From an uncultured Prevotella sp. (GTDB lineage: Bacteria; Bacteroidota; Bacteroidia; Bacteroidales; Bacteroidaceae), in assembly GCA_946055365.1 (NCBI GenBank), contig CAMGFM010000083.1, positions 1 to 6,161 of the forward strand: a DNA stretch of 6,161 nucleotides, given 5' to 3'. A model generated the notes under the pieces. It saw only the letters and a program-made list of their open reading frames with translations. It made no database searches and was not told the DNA's origin. Of the stretch, positions 1-5,891 are shown in pieces. Positions within the stretch are counted from its first letter, which is position 1. Each line of letters begins with the position of its first letter. Position numbers and translations under genes: made by a program.

Positions 1-1
1 A

Positions 2-61
2 AAGGATGCAGCACCTGCACCGAACGCCACACCTGCAAAGGAAGCTGCACCTGCAAAATAA
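2..61 (+). CDS. 3' end of an unidentified gene with an Ala/Pro/Lys-rich tail (partial)
   Basis: The frame starting at base 2 reads KDAAPAPNATPAKEAAPAK and stops at TAA (59-61). Only the last 19 codons are in the window. This frame is chosen because its stop lies about 70 bp before a strong terminator hairpin, whereas the other two plus-strand frames run open through that hairpin. GCACCTGCA-like blocks recur three times and encode the Ala-Pro repeats. Such low-complexity Ala/Pro/Lys tails occur at the C-terminus of several Bacteroidota proteins, including some ribosomal and nucleic-acid-binding proteins, but nothing here identifies the family. Confidence 0.5.
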   Translation, partial: KDAAPAPNATPAKEAAPAK

Positions 62-129
62 CCAGAGACACAGGAGCAACGCCTTTTGCTTACCAGAAAA
101 GACAACAACAGAAGACTTGCATAACAAGA

Positions 130-165
130 GGGCGTGTCGCATAAACCGACACGCCCCCTTTTCTT
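130..165 (+). terminator. Rho-independent terminator of the upstream gene
   Basis: The arms GGGCGTGTCG (130-139) and CGACACGCCC (147-156) pair perfectly over 10 bp around a 7-nt loop. They are followed by CCTTTTCTTTT. The hairpin lies about 70 bp after the TAA at 59-61, so it probably ends that transcript and isolates it from the tRNA unit. Confidence 0.85.
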
Positions 166-213
166 TTGCCCATGACTCACGCCAAAATCACTCGACAATC
201 ACACCCACCAAAA

Positions 214-423
214 AAAGACCAACCATACATTTGTCAAAACGCCTTTTTTCATAAACAAAGTGCCACTTGACATGCACCAAGTGACACTCTACTTCTGCCA
301 AGTGCCACTCCATATTCTTAAAACCGCACTCCACATCCGCAAAACGCCACCCTACTCCAATTAAAGTGCCTCTTTGGGTTAAAGACACACCTACCCCAAG
401 TTCAAAACGGTATGTTCTCACGA
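214..423. repeat. Degenerate 21-bp tandem repeat array (array 1, about 10 units)
   Basis: Consecutive blocks begin at 214, 235, 256, 277, 298, 319, 340, 361, 382 and 403, exactly 21 bp apart. The best-conserved part is an AAAGTGCCACT-type core, seen clearly in units 256, 277, 298 and 361. The flanking 8-10 bp drift strongly. The core AAGTGCCACTT is palindromic except for its central CC/GG. The array fills the gap between the upstream terminator and the tRNA promoter. Because the period is a multiple of three and stops are rare, it creates open frames on both strands, but the resulting peptides (a 7-residue repeat) show no start context or codon pattern of a real gene. A related array lies at 3654-3880. 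I do not recognise it as a named repeat family. It has no CRISPR-like alternation of constant repeat and unique spacer. Confidence 0.75.
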
Positions 424-481
424 TAAAATTCACGATTTCACAACAAAAAAAACACAGAAACAAAAAAAACACGTCAAAAAT

Positions 482-513
482 TTTGGTGGATTAAACAAAA
501 TCCATTACCTTTG
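482..513 (+). promoter_or_regulatory. Bacteroidota-type promoter for tRNA-His
   Basis: TTTG at 482-485 and TACCTTTG at 506-513 are separated by 20 bp, matching the Bacteroidota sigma consensus TTTG-N19-21-TAnnTTTG. The expected transcript start is near 520, giving about 50 nt of leader before the tRNA. An A-rich stretch (445-480) directly upstream could act as an UP-like element; that part is inference. Confidence 0.8.
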
Positions 514-571
514 CACTCGCTAAAAAGAAACAACCAAGTTGTCTCTCTTGAGCATACGTATTCTTATTATG

Positions 572-645
572 GTGCCCGTAGTTCAGTCGGTTAGAGCGTC
601 AGATTGTGGTTCTGAATGTCGTGGGTTCGAATCCCACCGGGCACC
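572..645 (+). tRNA. tRNA-His, anticodon GTG
   Basis: The complete cloverleaf can be traced. The acceptor stem is GTGCCCG (572-578) with CGGGCAC (638-644). The D stem is GTTC (581-584) with GAGC (594-597). The anticodon stem is TCAGA (599-603) with TCTGA (611-615), and its loop TTGTGGT has the anticodon GTG at 606-608. The T stem is GTGGG (621-625) with CCCAC (633-637) around TTCGAAT. The base before the acceptor stem is G (571) and the discriminator is C (645), which is the G-1:C73 identity pair of tRNA-His. The bases after 645 are CAC, so the CCA end is not encoded and must be added enzymatically. It has its own promoter and terminator, so it looks like a single-gene unit. Confidence 0.96.
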
Positions 646-651
646 CACCGC

Positions 652-686
652 AAATCTCTGCAAGTAAAGGCTTGCAGGGATTTTTT
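652..686 (+). terminator. Rho-independent terminator of tRNA-His
   Basis: The arms AAATCTCTGCAAG (652-664) and CTTGCAGGGATTT (671-683) pair over 13 bp with one G-T wobble around a 6-nt loop. The T-run TTTTTT (681-686) overlaps the 3' arm. It starts a few bases after the tRNA 3' end. Confidence 0.85.
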
Positions 687-777
687 GTTTGCCTACTTTC
701 TCCATTCTTGAATAAGAATTATGCCTAATGGTTTTGTGCCATACCTGCAAACCAACAGTCATTTTGGGTCAATCACA

Positions 778-809
778 TTTGCTAATTCAAAAAAGTTTGT
801 ATAACTTTG
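778..809 (+). promoter_or_regulatory. Bacteroidota-type promoter for the Omp28-like gene
   Basis: TTTG at 778-781 and TAACTTTG at 802-809 are separated by 20 bp, a very good match to TTTG-N20-TAnnTTTG. The expected transcript start near 816 leaves about 26 nt of leader before the ATG at 842. This site decides the start codon: the in-frame ATG at 728 lies upstream of the promoter and cannot be used by this transcript. Confidence 0.85.
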
Positions 810-841
810 CCGCATCATACAATCAACCTAACACTATCTAT

Positions 842-2113
842 ATGCGACAAATCATTACTTCTATCCTTACGTTTCTAAGCATTGCATCGGCCTCCGCGGG
901 CATAAGTCTCAGCAACGGGTTCATGTCACCGTTTCACCGTGCCGGGTCAACGGCAAAGCTCGGCTTTATCATCAAGTCCACCAGTGGCGACATCAGCAGT
1001 TACAAGCTCAGCTTCTCCGTTGACGGCAAGGAAGTGACCACCGTGGACGAGTCAAAGTGGGGTACGCTCAACACAAGCATGATGTATGTAGTGGTAGACG
1101 TGACCCTGCCATACGACCTGTCCACAGGACGGCACACCTACACGCTCCAGAGCGTGGAAGAGAACGGCGCGGCCGTGACCGACGGCTCTTCCATCACCGG
1201 CGAGCTGGCCGTCTACAAAACCTCCGTGAGCAAGCAGGCCTACCTGCTTGAGCATTTCACCGCCACATGGTGCACCAACTGCCCGCCCATAATACTTGGC
1301 ATGGAAAACCTCGTGAGCTTTCACGATGACATAGCGTGGATAAGCGTACACTCCGACGCAAGCGATCCTTATTACTGCACGACCGCGAGCGAGTTCAAGT
1401 CCATCGACGGTGTCACCGCCTATCCCAAGGCTTTCACCGACCGCCACGGCTACATATCTATCTTTGGCTATGCCGACCAGACACAGCCCTATCGCAGCAA
1501 CAGTACTTCCGACAAAGCATCTGCCGATGACTTCTACAACACCACGATAAAGGCCAATGCCTATCCCGCATTTGCCAGTCTCGACATCAAGTCGAGCTTT
1601 GACGCAAAGACACGTGACCTTACGGTGACCGTAGACATGACATCTGTGCCAGACTTTGAGAGCATCTTCGGCAAGTCGGCCCTCACCGTATGCCTCACGG
1701 AGGACAAGATAAAAGGCTATCAGACCTCTCTCGGCACGATAGACCACAACGCGGTGCTGCGCTGCTGCCTCACTCCGAGCAAGGGCGACGAGCTTGAATG
1801 GACCAACGACGCATGCAGCCGCACCTATACATATAAGGTGCCAGAGAACTATGTCGCAGAAAACATGAACGTGATAGCATTCATAGGACGCACACTGCCA
1901 AGCGGCGTGTCTGAATATGAGAGATATGTCACCAATGCCGCCAAGGTGCCGATGCTGAGCGGCGAGATAGACGACGCCATAGGCCACCTGCACTCTACAG
2001 AGGCGACACCCGTGGCCCACTATGACATCTGCGGCAGAAAGAAAGACGGCAACGGCAAGGGCCTTACCGTCGTGAGATATTCTGACGGCACTACAAGAAA
2101 GGTCATCAAATAG
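842..2113 (+). CDS. Omp28-like exported protein with thioredoxin-fold CxxC motif
   Basis: This 423-residue protein starts at ATG 842. A signal peptide spans residues 1-19, with probable cleavage at ASA|G. The start at 728 is rejected because it precedes the promoter and would place 38 atypical residues before the signal peptide. After an N-terminal beta-rich, Ig-like stretch (about 20-130), the segment LLEHFTATWCTNCPP carries a thioredoxin-type CTNC motif at C144 and C147, and FTATWC is typical of the Omp28/thioredoxin-like family of Bacteroidota. A second beta-rich region spans about 245-380. The last 35 residues (HYDICGRKK, then GKGLTVVRYSDGTTRKVIK) resemble the C-terminal sorting-type tails common on secreted Bacteroidota proteins. 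The inferred location is the outer membrane or cell surface. The CxxC pair could support thiol redox or disulfide chemistry, but no substrate is evident. It stands alone, convergent with the next gene, and no Shine-Dalgarno sequence is visible. Confidence 0.85.
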   Translation: MRQIITSILTFLSIASASAGISLSNGFMSPFHRAGSTAKLGFIIKSTSGDISSYKLSFSVDGKEVTTVDESKWGTLNTSMMYVVVDVTLPYDLSTGRHTYTLQSVEENGAAVTDGSSITGELAVYKTSVSKQAYLLEHFTATWCTNCPPIILGMENLVSFHDDIAWISVHSDASDPYYCTTASEFKSIDGVTAYPKAFTDRHGYISIFGYADQTQPYRSNSTSDKASADDFYNTTIKANAYPAFASLDIKSSFDAKTRDLTVTVDMTSVPDFESIFGKSALTVCLTEDKIKGYQTSLGTIDHNAVLRCCLTPSKGDELEWTNDACSRTYTYKVPENYVAENMNVIAFIGRTLPSGVSEYERYVTNAAKVPMLSGEIDDAIGHLHSTEATPVAHYDICGRKKDGNGKGLTVVRYSDGTTRKVIK

Positions 2114-2115
2114 GC

Positions 2116-2182
2116 CTGCACACCACGATAACATCACGGCGCACGCCATGGAATGTCACGGCGCAAGCCACAATAACGCCAC
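2116..2182. repeat. Short degenerate repeats spaced about 22 bp in the convergent intergenic region
   Basis: TCACGGCGCACGCCA (2134-2148) recurs as TCACGGCGCAAGCCA (2156-2170), 14 of 15 identical and exactly 22 bp apart. A weaker relative, GCACACCA, ends at 2125, and a possible trace, AACGCCAC, lies near 2176-2182. The core GGCG-CA-CGCC is near-palindromic, as in the larger arrays of this window, but its sequence differs from theirs. Confidence 0.45.
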
Positions 2183-2186
2183 AACA

Positions 2187-2234
2187 CATGAGAAAAGGGA
2201 AGCCCCACACGTCTGGAGCTTCCCTTTTCTCATG
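2187..2234. terminator. Bidirectional hairpin terminator between convergent genes
   Basis: The arms CATGAGAAAAGGGAAGC (2187-2203) and GCTTCCCTTTTCTCATG (2218-2234) are perfect 17-bp inverted repeats around a 14-nt loop. Both strands present a TTCCCTTTTCTC tract in the 3' arm. The site is 74 bp after the stop of the Omp28-like gene and 53 bp after the stop of the minus-strand beta-helix gene, which suits a shared terminator. The U-run lies inside the arm rather than after it, so it may act as a transcription block or as an mRNA 3'-end stabiliser. Confidence 0.75.
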
Positions 2235-2310
2235 CAATAACCATCAGCGCATCTTTATTGCCTGCCTTTTTCTCATGCAATAACCATCAGCGCACTTCCT
2301 TTATCTTTAT
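2225..2310. repeat. 43-bp tandem duplication reaching the 3' end of the beta-helix gene
   Basis: The 27-bp block beginning TTTTCTCATGCAATAACC occurs at 2225-2251 and again, identical, at 2268-2294, an offset of 43 bp. The sequence after each copy is also related: TCTTTATTGCCTGCC at 2252-2266 against an interrupted version, TCTTTATTTTTTGCCTGCC, near 2304-2322. The right copy contains the TGA stop and last codons of the minus-strand gene. The left copy is therefore a decayed duplicate of that gene end plus the 3' half of the terminator hairpin. The TTTTCTCATG in the second copy could also pair with the left arm at 2187-2196, giving an alternative, weaker hairpin. Confidence 0.8.
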
Positions 2311-3573
2311 TTTTTGCCTGCCCACATTGTCACACATATAAGCGTCGCGATAGTCTTTGCCCTTGACTCTCAGCACCACATCGCTGACACTTACATCCTT
2401 TACGTTGCGAAAGTACATGCCCCACACCGGGAAGACGGGCCATTCGCTTGTGGGCTTGCCCTCAAACCATGCAGGCAGGTCAGGGTCGTCGATGCCAAGG
2501 AACTCCATGTCACAATGTCTCATCACCACACGGTCAGTGGGTGCGCTGCCCCAGCTCTTCACCGACATCGCCATGCGCGTAACGTCGCGCGCCACAAGAT
2601 TTTCCACCGTTATGGTGCCTGCGGTATTGTCCTCGCTGAGCGTCACACACAGCGGCGTAAGCACGCCTCTCACATTATTGTCTCTTATGACCACATTGTC
2701 CACGCGTCCGGGCGCACTGCCCCATCCCCCGGGCTGCAAGTGTATTGCCGCCTCGGAGTTTGTGCGGTGAGAAGTGATATGCTCAAACTCTCCCGGGCCG
2801 TATATTTCGTTGCCCGTGACATATAGTCCGTCGGCAGGCATAATCATTCTTATGCCGTTGCATGAGGAATTAAGCGTGTTGTTCTCTATTTTCATCCTGC
2901 GCCAGTAGCCCCCTGCTATCGCGTCGTCGCCAGTGTGCATCTCACAGCGTGATATTGTCACGTCGTCTGCGCCTCTCAGGTGTATGCCGTCCCATCCTCC
3001 GTTGATGTGCAGTCGGTCGAAGACAGCGTTGTCGAGCCTATATCCGAGAAAGGCATAGTTGGCTGAGTTTCTTACGGTGAAGTCCTTGAACGTCACGTTG
3101 CCACATCCTGCCAGCAACACCGTGTGCGGGCCTCTCATGCCCTCCTCTCCGAGCGGGTTGCGCACGCCGTTGCCGTCGATGACACCCTCTCCCTCTATGC
3201 CCACATTGTCCGCGCCCACGACAAACACCATCGCCAGCGACCATTGGGGGTCTGTGGCACTGTTGTAGTTGACCGTGCCGCGCCCGCTCTCATACTCCGA
3301 GAGGTCGAGAGTGGTCACCAGCGGCGCATAGTCTTCTATCCTGGCAGAGCCTTTCAGCACCGCCCCTCGCTCAAGGCGCAGTGTCACGCCCGACTTGAGG
3401 TATATTGACCCCGTAGTAAACACGCCTTCAGGCACGGTCACCACGCCTCCGCCGATAGACGCACAGTTGTCTATCGCACGGTTTATGGACTCTGCGTTGT
3501 TGATACTGTCGTTGTCTGCCACCGCCCCAAACGACACTATGCTCACAACGACCGACAATAACATATTAATCAT
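2287..3573 (-). CDS. Exported GH28-like right-handed beta-helix protein (polygalacturonase-like)
   Basis: This 428-residue protein has a signal peptide (residues 1-19, cleavage AVA|D). It then has the pectin-lyase-like opening typical of GH28: N-terminal SINRAIDNCASIGGGVVTVP (28-47), then GVFTTGSIYLKSGVTLRLERG (51-70 region), then repeated beta-helix coils. GH28 enzymes hydrolyse alpha-galacturonides in pectin. Two of the four GH28 catalytic motifs are recognisable: the NTDG equivalent is GWDGIHL (D195) and the DD motif is TGDDAIA (D216, D217). The third motif (GHG) is replaced by SCNGIRM (about 237-243), so the histidine is missing. The RIK motif position seems to be AIHLQPGGW (about 276-284). 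It may be a divergent GH28 with another specificity or another beta-helix glycan enzyme. The probable location is periplasmic. The ATG at 3573 is the first after an in-frame stop (3613-3615); Met4 is an alternative. It lies downstream of the FGE-like/BNR gene, separated by a repeat array, so co-transcription is doubtful. Confidence 0.85.
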   Translation of the reverse strand: MINMLLSVVVSIVSFGAVADNDSINNAESINRAIDNCASIGGGVVTVPEGVFTTGSIYLKSGVTLRLERGAVLKGSARIEDYAPLVTTLDLSEYESGRGTVNYNSATDPQWSLAMVFVVGADNVGIEGEGVIDGNGVRNPLGEEGMRGPHTVLLAGCGNVTFKDFTVRNSANYAFLGYRLDNAVFDRLHINGGWDGIHLRGADDVTISRCEMHTGDDAIAGGYWRRMKIENNTLNSSCNGIRMIMPADGLYVTGNEIYGPGEFEHITSHRTNSEAAIHLQPGGWGSAPGRVDNVVIRDNNVRGVLTPLCVTLSEDNTAGTITVENLVARDVTRMAMSVKSWGSAPTDRVVMRHCDMEFLGIDDPDLPAWFEGKPTSEWPVFPVWGMYFRNVKDVSVSDVVLRVKGKDYRDAYMCDNVGRQKIKIKEVR

Positions 3574-3653
3574 CTTTCTCTGTCTTGTATAAGTTACACT
3601 TTCCTCTTTGTCTCACTCTACATTCATGTGCCTTATGCCGCTTTCTGCCATGT

Positions 3654-3880
3654 CAAAAAGGCGGCTCCACGTCACGTCACAAGAGGCGTTCTCACGTCAA
3701 AGAAGGCACTTTCTTACTTCAAACGAGGCTCTTCGACCTGTCCAAGGAGGCACTCTTTTCATCATAGTCAACGAGCCGCACTTCAGAAGTGGCTCTTTGT
3801 CATGGCAAAAGTGGCACTCTGTGCATTAAAAGTGCCACTCTGTGCAGTCAAAAGCGGCACTTTTTGCAATATAAAGCCAC
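3654..3880. repeat. Degenerate 21-22-bp tandem repeat array (array 2, about 10-11 units)
   Basis: GGC-containing cores recur at about 3660, 3685, 3705, 3727, 3749, 3770 (poor), 3791, 3813, 3834, 3856 and 3876. Spacing is mostly 20-22 bp, with one 25-bp step at a GTCACGTCAC duplication. The best units are AAAAGTGGCACTCTGTGCA (3807-3825), AAAAGTGCCACTCTGTGCA (3828-3846) and AAAAGCGGCACTTTTT (3850-3865). The core AAGTGSCACT matches array 1. GTGGCAC and GTGCCAC versions alternate, so neighbouring units form inverted repeats with one another. The array occupies most of the gap between the two minus-strand genes. No protein-coding signal is seen in it. Confidence 0.7.
3807..3839 (-). terminator. 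Possible terminator hairpin formed by adjacent repeat units
   Basis: AGTGGCACT (3810-3818) and AGTGCCACT (3831-3839) are exact reverse complements, 9 bp each around a 12-nt loop. On the minus strand the hairpin is followed by only three T residues before GCC. It lies 100 bp past the stop of the FGE-like/BNR gene and could end its transcript. The short U-run and competing pairings with the unit at 3856-3862 keep this uncertain. Confidence 0.35.
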
Positions 3881-3938
3881 ACGCTCCTCCGTCACGTCAC
3901 CCGTTACGAGTGTCCAAGGCACACATTAGCCTGCGCCG

Positions 3939-5891
3939 TCACCTCGTTTTCGTGGCGCACTGCTCCAGCCACTTGAGGTTGAAGCGATAGTGTATCCTGC
4001 TGCTGACGATGTGTATCGTGCCGTCAGGCGACTGCGTGCCTGCAAGATAGCCGCGCGGCTCTGCGTGGGTAGCGTCCATGTCAAAATATCCCGTCCATGC
4101 GCCGCCGTCAAGATGCCGCTCCTTGCCGTCTGTCACCAGCTTTCTCACAGGCCAAGTCTTGCCCTCGTCATAGGACACCGCCGCATACATGCCATAACCC
4201 TTGACCTTGTGTCCGTCAGCATCGGCAAACTCCATGCCGCGGTCCTCTTCGGGAGTGCGCTGAGGATGGTCTGTAAACGACACGAGCAGCAGCGGCCCCT
4301 CCCTGAGCCTCATCAGCACCAGACGCTGTCCGCCGTCGATGGGCGGAAACGCCGACGCGCTGTATCGCCATGTCTTTCCATTGTCACTTGACAGCGACAT
4401 GGGCATGTGCTTCTTGCCGTCCTTGCCCACGATGGAGTTGCCTCGTCCGAGCGTCAAAAGGCTTCCGTCCCTCAGTTTCACCACTCCAGCGTGTATGCCA
4501 GCGATAGTAGTGCCTTTGCCGCCGTCCTTGAAGTCGGGCAGAGGCGCGCCGTCCCACGGGTCAGCCCATGTTTCGCCGCCGTCCTTTGACACATGAATGG
4601 ACGTGCCATCATGGCTGCCAGGACCAGCGTCGCACAACTGATATATCCATCCGTTCTCGTCGCTTATAGTGCCTGATATTACCTGATGTCTCTTGGCGTG
4701 TTCAGGCTCCACGATGCGCGGTGCCGTCCACGTAAAGCCATTGTCGGTGCTTTTGCGCATCACCATCATAAGGTTCTGCCAGTCTCCCGCCGCCTCCACG
4801 CCGTTCATGTGCAGTAAGATACCGTCGCCACGGTTGAACAAAGACGTGCCGGTGACATTTCTGTCTGGCACTCTGAAGAACAGTTCGGCAGGCTCCCACT
4901 GCCCCGCGCCCTTGCGCAGGCGTGAAGAAAGCACCACTATGCCTCGCCCATTCTCCGCATTGGCAGAAAACCACACCGCCAGCATGTCGCCGTTGTCACA
5001 CCATGTTATCGAAGGCTGGTGGTTGTGTCTGTAAAAAGGCACTCCGGGTCGGTCGGGCCTTATGACATAAGGCATCGGTTCCATGAAAAAGGGCTGCGAC
5101 ATGTCCACCTCACACACGGGGAGCGCATAGTCGCACTGCACAACACGAAATCCCGTGAGCGAGTGTCTGTCCTCGGGTATCATGGCCATGCGGTTGGCAC
5201 TTCGCAGATAGTCTGTCGGCGTGTGGTGGCTGCCGCCTCGGGTCACGCGGTAGAGTCCCTCCGCAGGCCCCACGGGGTCGGTCTGCTCGTCGCCGACATA
5301 CGGTCCATACCAGTCCATGCACCATTCCTCCACATTGCCGTGCATGTCATAGAGTCCGAAAGCGTTGGGTTCGGTCTGCCCCACCCTCAATGACACGGGC
5401 TTATAGTCACGCGCTATCACCTGATTGCGCTGCATCTTGGCGGTGAGTCCGTCGCCCGTATAATATAATGTGTATGTGCCTGCACGGCAGGCATACTCCC
5501 ATTCTGCCTCCGTTGGCAGTCTGTAGGTCTTGCCCTCCCTTTGCGAGAGCCAAGAGCAGTAAGCCCGTGCGTCGTCATAACTCACGTTCACCACGGCATC
5601 GTCATCCTCGACAGACACGTTGTCCTTGCCGCGCAGCTTTCTGTGCTCTGGACGAAACAACTCATACTGTGCGTTTGTCACCTCGGTCACGCCCATCATG
5701 AAGGGGCGCGTGATGTTGACCTTATGCACGGGTGCCTCGTCAAAATTCTCTCCTTTGCCATCGCTTCCCATATAAAAGCTGCCCGCAGGTATCTCTACCA
5801 TGGGTATCACGCCGCTTTTCTGGGCACTGGCGGCCGTCGCCGACATCAGCGCGCAGCCCATTGCCGCCAGCATAATTGTTTTGTATGTCAT
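3939..5891 (-). CDS. Exported fusion: FGE/sulfatase-modifying-factor-like domain plus BNR (Asp-box) sialidase-like domain
   Basis: This 650-residue protein starts at ATG 5891. Its signal peptide is residues 1-23 (ASA|Q). An in-frame ATG at 6017 would put 42 atypical residues before that peptide. Residues about 29-253 form an FGE/SUMF1-like domain: IPAGSFYMGSD (34-44), YRLPTEAEWEYACRAG (123-138), GNVEEWCMDWYGPY (185-198), TRGGSHH (217-223) and TGFRVV (246-251). True FGE enzymes oxidise the sulfatase active-site Cys to formylglycine using a Cys pair just after RGGS. Here those positions appear to be T224 and L229, so that activity is unlikely. Residues about 265-645 form a BNR/sialidase-like beta-propeller with four Asp boxes (SxDxGxTW) at S381, S435, S501 and S573, near BNR_2-type proteins. 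HNHQPSITWCDNGDMLAVW (289-307) is its opening strand. It is probably a periplasmic glycan-binding or glycosidase protein; sialidase activity is not shown. The second minus-strand gene, the GH28-like one, lies 365 bp downstream. Confidence 0.85.
   Translation of the reverse strand: MTYKTIMLAAMGCALMSATAASAQKSGVIPMVEIPAGSFYMGSDGKGENFDEAPVHKVNITRPFMMGVTEVTNAQYELFRPEHRKLRGKDNVSVEDDDAVVNVSYDDARAYCSWLSQREGKTYRLPTEAEWEYACRAGTYTLYYTGDGLTAKMQRNQVIARDYKPVSLRVGQTEPNAFGLYDMHGNVEEWCMDWYGPYVGDEQTDPVGPAEGLYRVTRGGSHHTPTDYLRSANRMAMIPEDRHSLTGFRVVQCDYALPVCEVDMSQPFFMEPMPYVIRPDRPGVPFYRHNHQPSITWCDNGDMLAVWFSANAENGRGIVVLSSRLRKGAGQWEPAELFFRVPDRNVTGTSLFNRGDGILLHMNGVEAAGDWQNLMMVMRKSTDNGFTWTAPRIVEPEHAKRHQVISGTISDENGWIYQLCDAGPGSHDGTSIHVSKDGGETWADPWDGAPLPDFKDGGKGTTIAGIHAGVVKLRDGSLLTLGRGNSIVGKDGKKHMPMSLSSDNGKTWRYSASAFPPIDGGQRLVLMRLREGPLLLVSFTDHPQRTPEEDRGMEFADADGHKVKGYGMYAAVSYDEGKTWPVRKLVTDGKERHLDGGAWTGYFDMDATHAEPRGYLAGTQSPDGTIHIVSSRIHYRFNLKWLEQCATKTR

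Noticed and set aside
214..423. CRISPR array
   Set aside because: Units are directly abutting 21-bp degenerate copies, without identical repeats separated by unique spacers of equal length, and no cas gene is present.
188..472. Minus-strand open frame of 94 codons with a 7-residue periodic peptide
   Set aside because: The periodicity is simply the 21-bp DNA repeat (7 codons) read in frame. It has no plausible start context, no promoter, and its frame runs into the A-rich tract upstream of the tRNA promoter.
572..645. tRNA-His as an integration (att) site for a mobile element
   Set aside because: No second copy of the tRNA 3' end is found in the window, and there is no integrase, transposase or phage-like gene.
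704..719. Inverted repeat ATTCTT-GAAT-AAGAAT between the tRNA terminator and the next promoter
   Set aside because: The arms are only 6 bp and A/T-rich, which is common by chance here, and no gene or promoter relationship is clear.
728..841. Upstream start (ATG 728) for the Omp28-like protein
   Set aside because: A near-consensus promoter lies at 778-809, downstream of this ATG, and the ATG at 842 begins a good signal peptide.
1052..2149. Long minus-strand open frame (365 codons) opposite the Omp28-like gene
   Set aside because: It is an antisense shadow of a GC-rich coding region. The plus-strand protein has a signal peptide, a CxxC motif and a good promoter; the antisense product shows no family features.
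3589..3596. Possible -7 box (TAACTTAT, minus strand) for the beta-helix gene
   Set aside because: It misses the TTTG end of the consensus and has no TTTG at the right distance, so it is too weak to list as a promoter.
3585..3990. Plus-strand open frames across array 2 (60-120 codons)
   Set aside because: They arise from the stop-poor 21-22-bp repeats in several overlapping frames. None has a promoter or recognisable protein features, and one runs into the opposite-strand gene.
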